Shown: piece after piece, positions 33,846 through 42,152 of the stretch
Position numbering within the stretch: position 1 is the first letter of the stretch
Layout of the letters: each line of letters opens with the position of its first letter
Source: Baia soyae
Lineage (GTDB): Bacteria > Bacillota > Bacilli > Thermoactinomycetales > Thermoactinomycetaceae
Length of the DNA: 64,000 nt
Assembly: GCF_004341445.1 (NCBI RefSeq)
Contig: NZ_SLXV01000011.1
Location: 1-64,000, forward strand
Direction of reading: 5' to 3'
Notes under the pieces: model-generated
The model's input: the letters and a program-made list of their open reading frames with translations, nothing else
The model's database searches: none
What the model was told of the DNA's origin: nothing
Program-made: the position numbers and the translations under genes

Positions 33846-35200
33846 TAGCTCGTCCCCTTTCGAGGTGTGAAGATCCGTTTATCAACCCGATTACCAAATG
33901 CTTGTAATCGCGCCAGGGATGATGGAATAACGCCCGTGGCATCAAAATACCCTTCTACGGCACCATCATATTGAACATTGATTTGGTTAAACCGGAAGAT
34001 ATCGACCATCTCCACGCTTCCATCTTCTTTCTCATGCAGTTCGGAGATAGCTAGCATCTTACGTTGTCCATCAGGAAGACGACCGATCTGTACGATGTAG
34101 TCAACAGCGGACACGATATATTGGCGGATGATTGTGGAAGGAAGGTCCATCCCTGACATCATCACCATCCCCTCTAGCCGGCTCATCGCATCTTTCGGCG
34201 AGTTCGCATGGACAGTGGTAAGGGACCCTTCGTGACCTGTGTTCATCGCTTGGAGCATGTCGAACGCTTCGGAACCACGCACCTCACCGACAATGATCCG
34301 GTCTGGACGCATCCGCAAAGCATTTTTCACTAATTGGCGAATGCTAACTTCCCCTTTACCCTCTACGTTGACAGGACGTGCTTCCATCCCAGCCACATGC
34401 CCATGATTAATACGCAACTCTGCCATATCCTCGATCGTGACAATCCGTTCCTCAGCAGGGATTTTACACGCCAATGCATTGAGCAAGGTCGTTTTTCCTG
34501 AACCAGTACCACCTGAGATGATGAGATTGAGCTTCGATTGGACTAGGGCGGTCAGAAACTGGGCCATCTCTTTGGTTAAGCTTTGAAACTGGATTAAATC
34601 GTCAATCGAAATCGGTTCTTTACGGAACTTACGAATAGAAAGCAATGAGCCTTTCAAACTAATCGGTGGGATCACGGCATTCACACGACTTCCATCTGGC
34701 AGACGTGCATCTACCATAGGAGAGCTAACATCGACTCGTCGGCCAATCGGGGCTACGATGCGATCAATAACGTGACGCAGTGCTTCCTCATCTCGAAATT
34801 GAATATCGGTTTTTTCCAACTTCCCTCTTTTTTCATAGAAAACTTCATAGGGTCCATTTACGAGAATCTCTGTAATGTCTTCATTTTCTAGCAAAGCCTC
34901 AAGCGGTCCATACCCAACTGACTCGTTAATAATGCGCGAGATAAGGCGATTTCGGTCTTGTCCCGGGATAACGACCTGCTCTTCTGCCAAATATCTTCCG
35001 ATAATCCGGTCTAACGTAACGCGTTGCTCTGCGGAAGGCATCTGCGTTAATTTCTCTAAGTCTGTCTCTCGAAGGAGTCTCGCTTTAAAATGCTGTGCTA
35101 GCTCATTAATCCGATTATGATCAACGGTGCGTGTAATCTCTTTTGCTTCACTTTTGGCACGTGGCAAACGTCTTTGATTGGTAGAAAATCGATTCGTCAT
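33845..35200 (-). CDS. tadA: Tad pilus secretion ATPase TadA/CpaF
   Basis: A 451-residue hexameric ATPase of the GspE/VirB11 type. An N-terminal helical domain (to about 110) leads to the conserved [19 protein letters not shown] (about 161-179). Walker A is [15 protein letters not shown] (229-243). The Asp box/Walker B segment is [10 protein letters not shown], with [28 protein letters not shown] containing the His box. It supplies energy for pilin export. It overlaps the cpaB gene by four bases upstream and tadB by one base downstream, so the operon is tightly packed. Confidence 0.95.
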   Translation of the reverse strand: MTNRFSTNQRRLPRAKSEAKEITRTVDHNRINELAQHFKARLLRETDLEKLTQMPSAEQRVTLDRIIGRYLAEEQVVIPGQDRNRLISRIINESVGYGPLEALLENEDITEILVNGPYEVFYEKRGKLEKTDIQFRDEEALRHVIDRIVAPIGRRVDVSSPMVDARLPDGSRVNAVIPPISLKGSLLSIRKFRKEPISIDDLIQFQSLTKEMAQFLTALVQSKLNLIISGGTGSGKTTLLNALACKIPAEERIVTIEDMAELRINHGHVAGMEARPVNVEGKGEVSIRQLVKNALRMRPDRIIVGEVRGSEAFDMLQAMNTGHEGSLTTVHANSPKDAMSRLEGMVMMSGMDLPSTIIRQYIVSAVDYIVQIGRLPDGQRKMLAISELHEKEDGSVEMVDIFRFNQINVQYDGAVEGYFDATGVIPSSLARLQAFGNRVDKRIFTPRKGTS

Positions 35201-35961
35201 TCGTGATCAACCTCGAGATCTGCCTTATCCTTCTTGTCAGCATCAGATGGCTTTTTCTTGTCATCTTTTTCTTTTTGCTTCGGTAATACTAATTCAGAGG
35301 ATGGCGATCCTCCGTCTTTTACAGCAGGAGCCTTTAAGATTCGAATCGCTGGAGCAAAGTTCTGGTCATGAATGAATTTCTCTGCGTCAGCAATCGTCAT
35401 CTCGAGAGCGACCATCCCAACGCTTCCATCTTCCCCTTTACCTACCCCTGCAACTAAAATATCTTGCCACATTCTTTTGGTTTCTTTATCTGATCGCGAA
35501 ACGATGATGTCAACCCGATCGTTTGCAGTAAAAATGGAATCAAAGCTTGTATTTTTACCAGCTGGCACTAAGATAATCCGTTTGTTTGGATCTTTAATAT
35601 CCGAGTTCTCTTTTAACATGTTAGCCGTTAATAGATCACCTTTTGCTAGTGGGGTGATGGACGTTAGCACTTGAATCGGTAGCGGCCGATTACCACTTAA
35701 CTTAATCTGATTTAGATCCGTAACGACCGAACTAGGCAAGAACTGCTTGGGAACTTGCTTCGCTTCAAAGTTATCCGGTTGCAGTGCTTGACGCTGTGCG
35801 ATATCTTTCTTTGCTACGTAAATAGTCACCATCTGACCTAATCTTGAATCTACTGAGCTTAATTTTTCTAAGAACATATAGCCAGCCACTGTCGCTAAGG
35901 CTAAGGCAATCATGATAAAGAGGAGTGCCCTCCGTTTTGCTTCTTGCATCGTTGTATTCAC
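35197..35961 (-). CDS. cpaB: Flp pilus assembly protein CpaB (SAF domain)
   Basis: A 254-residue protein with a membrane helix near 11-30 and an extracytoplasmic SAF-type domain (VAKKDIAQRQALQPDNFEAKQVPKQFLP, about 49-76). The middle of the protein carries LVPAGKNTSFDSIF and NDRVDIIVSR, the second half of the domain seen in RcpC/CpaB. The Lys/Asp-rich C-terminal tail (about 30 residues) is disordered. The start is GTG at 35961 or, four codons later, ATG; both are in frame and only the GTG is close to GAGGGT. It probably bridges the cytoplasmic membrane platform and the cell wall. Confidence 0.85.
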   Translation of the reverse strand: MNTTMQEAKRRALLFIMIALALATVAGYMFLEKLSSVDSRLGQMVTIYVAKKDIAQRQALQPDNFEAKQVPKQFLPSSVVTDLNQIKLSGNRPLPIQVLTSITPLAKGDLLTANMLKENSDIKDPNKRIILVPAGKNTSFDSIFTANDRVDIIVSRSDKETKRMWQDILVAGVGKGEDGSVGMVALEMTIADAEKFIHDQNFAPAIRILKAPAVKDGGSPSSELVLPKQKEKDDKKKPSDADKKDKADLEVDHE

Positions 35962-36032
35962 ACCCTCATATCTAAATTAATCATTCTCTTTAAAGACAGA
36001 ATAATGTATTTTAAATGTCTATTCATGCAATT

Positions 36033-36491
36033 CTACTGTATTTTACCGATATAGATCAAAATCAAACCTACTGTAATAAATGGAGCAAAGGGGATTTCTG
36101 TTTTTCGGCCTGTCTCTTTCCAGCTAATCAACTTCCGTACTAAGAAATACAAGCCCGCTAGTATGTGGGATAAAAAGAAGAGTACTAAAAACGTTTGAAA
36201 TCCAACCGCTAGTCCCAACATAGCAAAGAGCTTAATATCTCCGCCGCCAATAGATTGTTCACCTGTTACAGTCGCAATTAGTAGCAAAATAAATAGTGTA
36301 ATGATGGATGTCAGAAGATAGTTCCACCATGGCTCAGGTCTTTCTATCGCACGGATCCCAATAGCTGCCAATGCCCCTATCAAGATAAATCGGTCATAGA
36401 TCAACCGTTTTTTCAGATCAGTATAGGTTGCACATCCCAATAAAATAAGCAGAATCCCATATAATGCGTGTTCGAGGTAGGGCAATGTCAA
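36033..36491 (-). CDS. Prepilin peptidase TadV/CpaA (A24 family)
   Basis: A 152-residue polytopic aspartyl peptidase that cleaves the Flp pilin leader. The two catalytic Asp residues are in CATYTDLKKRLIYD (near 26) and SIGGGDIKLFAMLG (near 85, the GxGD motif). It has about four to five membrane helices and no N-methyltransferase domain, as is usual for TadV. Translation starts at TTG (36489-36491) after AGAGAGG. It is followed closely by cpaB and preceded by cpaE. Likely substrates are Flp and the TadE-like proteins, including the TadE-M23 fusion. Confidence 0.9.
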   Translation of the reverse strand: MTLPYLEHALYGILLILLGCATYTDLKKRLIYDRFILIGALAAIGIRAIERPEPWWNYLLTSIITLFILLLIATVTGEQSIGGGDIKLFAMLGLAVGFQTFLVLFFLSHILAGLYFLVRKLISWKETGRKTEIPFAPFITVGLILIYIGKIQ

Positions 36492-36509
36492 CCAAGCCTC
36501 TCTTCTAGA

Positions 36510-37700
36510 TTACTTCCTCTTCTTCGTCTCTTCTACAGATGATGTTCCTTTATAAGTGAGGACGACTTTCGCTAGCTTTTGGATCTGTCTAGCAAGAGGG
36601 ATCAGTCTCTTCTCTTTACCGCCAGAACGGATGGTTTGTCCGCGATTAATATAGTTATGGAGTGCCTTAGGATCATCAGGTAGCTCTGCTATCACTTCAT
36701 ATGGGAAACGCTTTTTTACTTCTTTAGCTGATATCTCCGTATTGCGGCTTGTACGATTTAAGATAATTTCAAGTCGATCCGTTGGATCTACGCCAATGGT
36801 TCCAAATGCACCTATTACTCGGTTCATCGTACGGAGTGAGACAAGGTCTGGATTTAATACATAAAAAATCTTGTCGGATTCTTCTAAGGCAATATAAGAA
36901 AGTGTGTTTAATTCAGAAGGCAAGTCTACAATGATAAAGTCATAGTATAGTCGGGCAGTACGAAGTAATCTTTCTACATGTTCTTCCGTTATTTGTTCAT
37001 TAATTTCTACATTCGCTGGACTAGGCAACACACTCATCTGTGACTTAGGCTCGATGATCGTTACGTTACGAATATGGTTATCATTTAGTTCTTTCAGAAC
37101 TGGAGTAAGATCATAAATATTTCGTTCACTTTCCACGTTTAAGTAAGTATCGATTCCTCCGTACTGAAGGTTAAGGTCTATGAGTAAAACACCTGAATCC
37201 GAATCTAGTTGCAAAGTTTGGGCTAATGTAGATGCGATGAGGCTCTTTCCAACTCCACCTTTTCCACTATATAAGGTAATAATTTGTCCTCTACCCCAAG
37301 CACTGTTGTGTACAGCCTCTTTTTCATGTCCTTCCGATTGAAGCGCCTTGATCGCTCTGGTTACAGCGTCTTCTAGCACGTTAATCTCGTCTGGGAAAAA
37401 TAGAATATCAAATGCACCAACTCGGCTAGCATCTCGAATTCGGGCAGAGTCTTTTATATCCGTCAAATATAAAATCTCTGTCTTTTTGACTTCTTTTTTT
37501 ATGTAGGGAATTAATTGTACCAATGACTGACCTTGGCTTTCATGCAAGATAACAATGTCAGGCTCTAGGCGGGAAATTTCTCTTCGTACCTCCCCTGGTG
37601 GGATTGGCGTCACGCTAGAGAATACATTCTTCATCCTATGAGTTAAATCTTCGGCAACCATATATTCTTCTGTTACGATTACCAAACTTAAATCCTTCAT
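36510..37700 (-). CDS. cpaE: Tad pilus localisation ATPase CpaE/TadZ
   Basis: A 396-residue protein. A response-regulator-like N-terminal domain (about 1-120) has the phosphoacceptor-equivalent PDIVILHES, followed by a ParA/MinD-type ATPase: Walker A SGKGGVGKSLIA (145-156) and VLLIDLNLQYGG (switch region). The product would recruit the pilus machine to a site on the membrane. It is the first gene of the locus and 19 bp ahead of the peptidase gene. The pilus operon promoter should lie in the interval 37701-37880, where repeated ACACAAT words occur. Confidence 0.92.
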   Translation of the reverse strand: MKDLSLVIVTEEYMVAEDLTHRMKNVFSSVTPIPPGEVRREISRLEPDIVILHESQGQSLVQLIPYIKKEVKKTEILYLTDIKDSARIRDASRVGAFDILFFPDEINVLEDAVTRAIKALQSEGHEKEAVHNSAWGRGQIITLYSGKGGVGKSLIASTLAQTLQLDSDSGVLLIDLNLQYGGIDTYLNVESERNIYDLTPVLKELNDNHIRNVTIIEPKSQMSVLPSPANVEINEQITEEHVERLLRTARLYYDFIIVDLPSELNTLSYIALEESDKIFYVLNPDLVSLRTMNRVIGAFGTIGVDPTDRLEIILNRTSRNTEISAKEVKKRFPYEVIAELPDDPKALHNYINRGQTIRSGGKEKRLIPLARQIQKLAKVVLTYKGTSSVEETKKRK

Positions 37701-37762
37701 CTATATTCTCCCTTCTTCTAATAGTTTTAGTGGAGTTTTTATATGAAACTCCGATCAATTAT

Positions 37763-37808
37763 ACACAATAAGATTATTAGTACACAATGATAAATCCAAC
37801 ACAATAAG
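37763..37808. promoter_or_regulatory. Three direct repeats upstream of the Tad operon
   Basis: ACACAATA (37763), ACACAATGA (37782) and ACACAATAAG (37799) are spaced 19 and 17 bases apart between cpaE and the divergent uptake operon. Such phasing suggests cooperative binding of a regulator. It is not a recognised box. Confidence 0.4.
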
Positions 37809-37886
37809 ACTAATTGTATAAAATATTATTTCATATTGTAAATATAAGTAATTAAAAACTATGGTTTTTATTTCATACTTTCTAAT

Positions 37887-37901
37887 TGACAATAATTATC
37901 A
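37887..37901 (+). promoter_or_regulatory. Fur box 1
   Basis: TGACAATAATTATCA matches the 7-1-7 Fur consensus TGATAATNATTATCA at all but one position, 67 bp before the start of the uptake operon. It should give iron-dependent repression. Confidence 0.85.
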
Positions 37902-37926
37902 TTCTCTATTACAATGACGGTATAAA

Positions 37927-37941
37927 TGAGATTAATTATCA
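37927..37941 (+). promoter_or_regulatory. Fur box 2
   Basis: TGAGATTAATTATCA matches the Fur consensus at all but two positions, 40 bp downstream of the first box, then ATTATCAT continues the pattern. Two boxes fit tight iron control. Confidence 0.75.
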
Positions 37942-37967
37942 TTATCATATATATGGGGGATTTATTT

Positions 37968-38918
37968 ATGAAGAAAGTAGTTAAGTTAATCGGGGTTTCA
38001 TTCCTTTGTTTGGGGATTATGACAGCTTGTCAGACGAAGGCTCCAGAAGCATCTGCTCCAAAATCATCAGCACAGATAACTGTTACGGATGCTGCGAATC
38101 GGACTCTTACTTTTAAACAACAACCAAAGAAGGTAGCGGCTCTTAGTTCAGGCGATATGGATATCATTCATGCTTTAGGCGGAGAGATTGTGGGACGTCC
38201 TACGACACAGGCACCTGTTTCCAATCCGGAGCTACAAAAAGCAACAGAAATCGGAAATCCACACAGTCCTAATTTTGAAAAGATAGCCGCAGTTAAACCA
38301 GACGTATTAATTGCAAATAGTGGCTTTGAAAGACATATTCCTACTTTAGAGAAACAAGGAATTCAAGTTTATATCGCAAAAGGTAGTTCTGTGGATGGCA
38401 TACAAAAATCTATTGAAAACTATGGATCTCTGTTAGGCAAACAAGATGAAGCGAAAAAATGGACCAAACAAATAGCTGATAAATTACAATCTCTACAAAA
38501 AGAACAACCTACTAAAAAGGCAAAGGCTCTGCTAGTATACGGAGCACCGGGCTCGTATATGATTGCATTGCCATCGTCTCTATCTGGAGATCTCTTATCC
38601 AAAGTAGGGGGAGAAAATATTGCAGCAGAATTCCCTATTTCCAAAGAAATGCCTGGATATGCGCAACTAAGTACAGAGAGAATCGTGCAAAGCAACCCAG
38701 ATGTGGTTTATCTGATTACCCACGGTGATCCGGCAGCTGTTCAGAAAGCATTTGAAGCAGAGATGAAGAAAAACTCCGCTTGGAATAACTTGTCCGCTGT
38801 GAAAAATGGGAAGATCGTAGTTCTACCATCTCACCTATTTGGTTCAAATCCAGGAACAAAAGTAATTGAAAGCTTAGATTTCCTAAAGGATAGCCTAGCG
38901 AAAGCGACTGGATCGTAA
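37968..38918 (+). CDS. Iron/heme ABC transporter substrate-binding lipoprotein
   Basis: A 316-residue periplasmic-binding-fold lipoprotein. The lipobox LGIMTAC gives Cys21. The fold is class III: two lobes joined by a long helix (KWTKQIADKLQSL), with the motifs VAALSSGDMDIIHALGG and the conserved KPDVLIANSG. I set the start at the ATG at 37968 after GGGGGA; an upstream start at 37926 lies between the Fur boxes and has no site. The downstream genes include an IsdG/HmoA-type heme oxygenase, so heme is a plausible ligand, though siderophores cannot be ruled out. Regulation by the two Fur boxes is likely. Confidence 0.9.
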   Translation: MKKVVKLIGVSFLCLGIMTACQTKAPEASAPKSSAQITVTDAANRTLTFKQQPKKVAALSSGDMDIIHALGGEIVGRPTTQAPVSNPELQKATEIGNPHSPNFEKIAAVKPDVLIANSGFERHIPTLEKQGIQVYIAKGSSVDGIQKSIENYGSLLGKQDEAKKWTKQIADKLQSLQKEQPTKKAKALLVYGAPGSYMIALPSSLSGDLLSKVGGENIAAEFPISKEMPGYAQLSTERIVQSNPDVVYLITHGDPAAVQKAFEAEMKKNSAWNNLSAVKNGKIVVLPSHLFGSNPGTKVIESLDFLKDSLAKATGS

Positions 38919-39958
38919 TGGAAGGTTTGTCTGCACAGGAAAGTAAGGGAACAACGCATCCTTTATTTAGGAAGAGAGTCATTGTTTTAATCTTGTTAGT
39001 TTTAGGGTTACTTGGAGCTGTGTGTTATGCGGTCTTCGCAGGTCCTGTCTCCTTCACATCAACGGAATTGATCGATGGAGTCCTCCATCAACAAGATAAT
39101 ATGGCAAAGCGAATTGTATGGGATTTACGGCTTCCTCGAATTCTGATTGGTTTAATTGTAGGAATATGCTTGGCGCTATCTGGCTCTATTTTGCAGGGTG
39201 TGATGCGTAATCCTCTATCCGACCCTGGGATTATCGGCGTTTCCTCGGGAGCTGGTGTCATTGCGACAACGATGTTAATCATTTTCCCAACAACGGCAGC
39301 CACCTTTTTACCGATTGGTGCTTTTGTAGGTGCTTTTGGGACAACTCTATTAATCTACTTCCTGTCATGGAATCAAGGGGCATCCTCCCATCGCATCATT
39401 TTAGTAGGAGTCGCGATTAACGCATTAATTGGAGCGATTCTATCTTCATTAATGTTGTTGTTTAGCGACCGAGTTCAGTCTGTACTTCCTTGGCTTTCGG
39501 GTGGAATTGGCGGGGTCGGTTGGAGCCAGTTTCAGATGGTGGTCGGATATGCTTTAATCGCTATCGTACTTAGTTTCTTTGCCGCACATCATCTGCGTGT
39601 TCTCAGTTTGGGTGATGAGGTGGCCAAGCTACTGGGGCATCGTGTGGAGAGAAGTCGTTTCTTTCTGATTCTACTAAGTAGTTTATTAGCGGCGATCGCG
39701 GTAAGTGTGTCGGGATTAATCGGCTTTGTAGGCCTAGTGATCCCTCATATCCTGCGAATGATAATAGGCAATGATGCAAGGTATTTACTCCCTGCATCTG
39801 CACTAGGCGGGGCATTATTGGTAACGCTAGCAGATGCCTTTGCGAGAACTTGGTTTGATCCAATTGAACTACCTGTAGGAGTTTTCCTCTCCATCTTAGG
39901 AGGACCGTTTTTCCTATTCATTCTACTAAAGGGGATGCGAAAAAATGCTACTAGCTAA
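38918..39958 (+). CDS. FecCD-family iron transporter permease
   Basis: A 346-residue polytopic membrane protein with about nine to ten helices. The FecCD signature is intact: LRLPRILIGLIVGICLALSGSILQGVMRNPLSDPGIIGVSSGAG near 60-105 and VSVSGLIGFVGLVIPHILRMIIGNDAR near 265-291, the coupling region that contacts the ATPase. Its ATG overlaps the stop of the binding-protein gene by one base and its end overlaps the ATPase gene by 14 bp, so the three are translated as one unit. It moves an iron compound across the membrane. Confidence 0.93.
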   Translation: MEGLSAQESKGTTHPLFRKRVIVLILLVLGLLGAVCYAVFAGPVSFTSTELIDGVLHQQDNMAKRIVWDLRLPRILIGLIVGICLALSGSILQGVMRNPLSDPGIIGVSSGAGVIATTMLIIFPTTAATFLPIGAFVGAFGTTLLIYFLSWNQGASSHRIILVGVAINALIGAILSSLMLLFSDRVQSVLPWLSGGIGGVGWSQFQMVVGYALIAIVLSFFAAHHLRVLSLGDEVAKLLGHRVERSRFFLILLSSLLAAIAVSVSGLIGFVGLVIPHILRMIIGNDARYLLPASALGGALLVTLADAFARTWFDPIELPVGVFLSILGGPFFLFILLKGMRKNATS

Positions 39959-40730
39959 AGAGATTTCCTATCAGCACTCTCAAAGGTTTCAACTACAAGT
40001 TCCTCATCTCCAGCTAAAACAGGGGGAGATCCTAAGTATTATTGGTCCAAATGGATCAGGGAAATCAACTTTACTTCGTTTGCTAGGGAGATTGTGGAAT
40101 CCTACATCAGGTCAAATCTTGTTAGATGGAGTCCCTTTGTCGCAGTGGGACGGGTGTGAGATCGCCAAGCGATTAGCGATGTTGCCACAAGTTCATGATC
40201 ATTCGATTGAATGGACCGTGCGTGAACTTGTGGAGTTCGGCAGGCATCCCCATAAAACGTGGTACAAACGCTTATCATCCGAAGATGAGAAAGTCATTCG
40301 TTGGGCGCTAGAAGTGACGAAGATGGAGGACTTTCAAGATCGTCCACTCACTGCCCTATCAGGTGGCGAGAGACAACGCGCTTGGATTGCGATGACGTTA
40401 GCACAGAGTTCGAACATCCTACTTCTGGATGAGCCGACGACGTATTTGGATATTGCTCACCAATTAGAAGTGATGGAGCTCGTAAAAACGCTAAATCAGG
40501 AATTTGGTCTAACCGTTGTAATGGTGTTACATGATATTAATCAAGCAACCTTATATAGTGATCGCCTAGTGGTGATGAAGAATGGCCGGGTTCATATGGA
40601 TGGAAGTCCCGAAGAGGTAATCCAGCCGAGTATGTTTCAAGATGTGTTTGGCATTGAAGTATCGATTCAGCATTCCGATAAACCGACCTTCATCCCAATG
40701 AGAACTTGCTGTGACCAAGGGAGGAAATAA
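39945..40730 (+). CDS. Iron/heme ABC transporter ATP-binding protein
   Basis: A 261-residue ATPase of the FecE/FhuC type. Walker A GPNGSGKSTLLRLLG is near 34-48, the Q-loop lies near AMLPQVHDHS, the signature ALSGGERQRAWIAM near 139-152, Walker B NILLLDEPTTYLDIAHQ near 158-174, and the H-loop VLHDINQATLYSDR near 194-207. The C-terminal extension ends in FIPMRTC. It completes the three-gene transporter and overlaps the permease gene. It powers uptake. Confidence 0.93.
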   Translation: MLLAKEISYQHSQRFQLQVPHLQLKQGEILSIIGPNGSGKSTLLRLLGRLWNPTSGQILLDGVPLSQWDGCEIAKRLAMLPQVHDHSIEWTVRELVEFGRHPHKTWYKRLSSEDEKVIRWALEVTKMEDFQDRPLTALSGGERQRAWIAMTLAQSSNILLLDEPTTYLDIAHQLEVMELVKTLNQEFGLTVVMVLHDINQATLYSDRLVVMKNGRVHMDGSPEEVIQPSMFQDVFGIEVSIQHSDKPTFIPMRTCCDQGRK

Positions 40731-40733
40731 TAG

Positions 40734-41168
40734 ATGACAACAGCAGAAAACAAGAAAGAAAAAGTGAGAATTCCTGATGAGATGGTACGGAATTTCGTAG
40801 CTTCTGCACATATGGATTTTGATACAATTAAAGAGATGCTGGAGCAAGAACCCGGCTTACTCTATGCCGCATGGAACTGGGGAAATGAGGACTGGGAAAC
40901 AGCTTTAGGGGCGGCAAGCCATGTAGGTAGAAAAGATATCGCTCTCTTTTTAATTGAAAAAGGAGCCCGTATCGATATCTTTACAGCGGCCATGTTAGGT
41001 AACTTAGATATTGTGAAAACGATGCTCGATTCTTTTCCAGAGATGATCCATGCGAAAGGACCTCATGGAATTCCGTTGATCGTCCACGCTCAGATGGGTG
41101 GAGAAGAAGCAAAAAACGTGTTTGATTACTTGATTAGTCTAGAGAAAGAGCAAGGACAGTCAAATTAG
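40734..41168 (+). CDS. Ankyrin-repeat protein in the uptake operon
   Basis: A 144-residue soluble protein with three to four ankyrin-like repeats: DFDTIKEMLEQEPGLLYAAW, DWETALGAASHVGRKDIALFL and LGNLDIVKTMLDSFPEMI. It has no signal peptide, so it acts in the cytoplasm. It starts four bases after the ATPase stop and is followed 12 bp later by the heme oxygenase gene, so it shares the Fur-controlled operon. Ankyrin proteins are often found beside heme-oxygenase genes in Bacilli; a direct role (protein contact or regulation) is inferred. Confidence 0.78.
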   Translation: MTTAENKKEKVRIPDEMVRNFVASAHMDFDTIKEMLEQEPGLLYAAWNWGNEDWETALGAASHVGRKDIALFLIEKGARIDIFTAAMLGNLDIVKTMLDSFPEMIHAKGPHGIPLIVHAQMGGEEAKNVFDYLISLEKEQGQSN

Positions 41169-41180
41169 GAGGAGATTATT

Positions 41181-41498
41181 ATGTTTATCGTTACAAATAC
41201 CATTCGTGTAAAATCTGGACATGGACATGAACTAGAAGAAAGATTCCGTAATCCGAAATCGGTTCATCAGTTCCCTGGATTTGTAAGAATGCAACTACTA
41301 AAGACGCAAGATACAACCGAGTATGAGGAATATGTGGTGAGCACCACTTGGGAGGGCAAAGAATTCTTTGATAAGTGGGTAGAGAGCGATTCGTTTAAAG
41401 GCGCTCATGCGAAGAGAAGAGAGTCCAGCGAGCCTTCCAACATTTTAGGTAACAGCCTCCATACGTATGAAGTTGTAGTTGAACATTTGCCAGCTTAA
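41181..41498 (+). CDS. hmoA: Heme-degrading monooxygenase, IsdG/HmoA family
   Basis: A 105-residue ABM-fold protein. The IsdG/HmoA catalytic triad is present: Asn6 (MFIVTNTIRV), Trp66 (FFDKWVESD) and His76 (FKGAHAKRR). These positions sit one residue before the Staphylococcus aureus IsdG triad (7, 67, 77). It opens the heme ring and frees iron. It is preceded by AGGAGGA and is the last gene of the uptake operon, which supports heme as the transporter's substrate. Close homologue by motif of Bacillus subtilis HmoA. Confidence 0.88.
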   Translation: MFIVTNTIRVKSGHGHELEERFRNPKSVHQFPGFVRMQLLKTQDTTEYEEYVVSTTWEGKEFFDKWVESDSFKGAHAKRRESSEPSNILGNSLHTYEVVVEHLPA

Positions 41499-41512
41499 TA
41501 CGAAATACCAAA

Positions 41513-41541
41513 CGTCCCCTAGCCTTATGGTTAGGGGGTTT
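41513..41541 (+). terminator. Terminator of the uptake operon
   Basis: CCCCTAGCC TTAT GGTTAGGGG, followed by GTTTC only, ends 15 bp after the heme oxygenase gene and overlaps the stop of the convergent response regulator gene. It is probably shared by both strands but has a weak T tail. Confidence 0.55.
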
Positions 41542-42145
41542 CGATAATCCATCCTTTGCTCCTGGCAATCTTGATCGCTTCCAAACGATTACTGGTACTC
41601 ATTTTACTATTTACTTCCGATAGATAGTTACGAACCGTGCCCGATGAGAGGAAAAGTTGCCCTGCTATTTCATTGGTTGTGAGCCCTTTTTCTGCTAGTA
41701 AGAGAATCTCTTGCTCCCTTGAGGTTAAGGGGTTTTTTTCTTCCCATACAATCTCGATTAATTCAGGGGAAATCTCCCGTTTTCCTAACATGATATTTCG
41801 GAGTGAATTGGTCAATTCATCGCTAGACCGATCTTTTAACAAGTATCCTTGAACACCAGCCGCCACGGCTCGTTGAAAATAACCCTGACGAGCAAATGTG
41901 GTTAAGACGACCACCCGACATGGATGCTTCTTCGCCTTTAGCTGTTCTGCTACTTCCAAACCGCTCATAATCGGCATCTCTATATCTACGATGCAAAGGT
42001 CAGGCTGATGTTGCTGGATCAGTTCTAAAGCCTCCTTTCCATTTTCTGCTTGCCCAATCACCGTAATATCTTCTTCTAGATCCAATAAAGCCCCCAACGC
42101 ACTACGCAACATTCCTTGATCTTCTGCGATCACAACCCGGATCAT
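41531..42145 (-). CDS. NarL/LuxR-type response regulator (YvfU-like)
   Basis: A 204-residue regulator. The receiver has the acidic pair near residues 8-9 (IAEDQG), the phosphoacceptor Asp54 in LCIVDIEMP and Lys near 105 in GYLLKDRS. The C-terminal LuxR HTH is PLTSREQEILLLAEKGLTTNEI...LSSGTVRNYLSEV. It is cotranscribed with the histidine kinase gene (7-bp gap) and the two ABC genes upstream, the same order as Bacillus subtilis yvfRSTU. It should be activated by the kinase and regulate the transporter genes. Confidence 0.9.
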   Translation of the reverse strand: MIRVVIAEDQGMLRSALGALLDLEEDITVIGQAENGKEALELIQQHQPDLCIVDIEMPIMSGLEVAEQLKAKKHPCRVVVLTTFARQGYFQRAVAAGVQGYLLKDRSSDELTNSLRNIMLGKREISPELIEIVWEEKNPLTSREQEILLLAEKGLTTNEIAGQLFLSSGTVRNYLSEVNSKMSTSNRLEAIKIARSKGWIIETP

Positions 42146-42152
42146 CTCTCTC

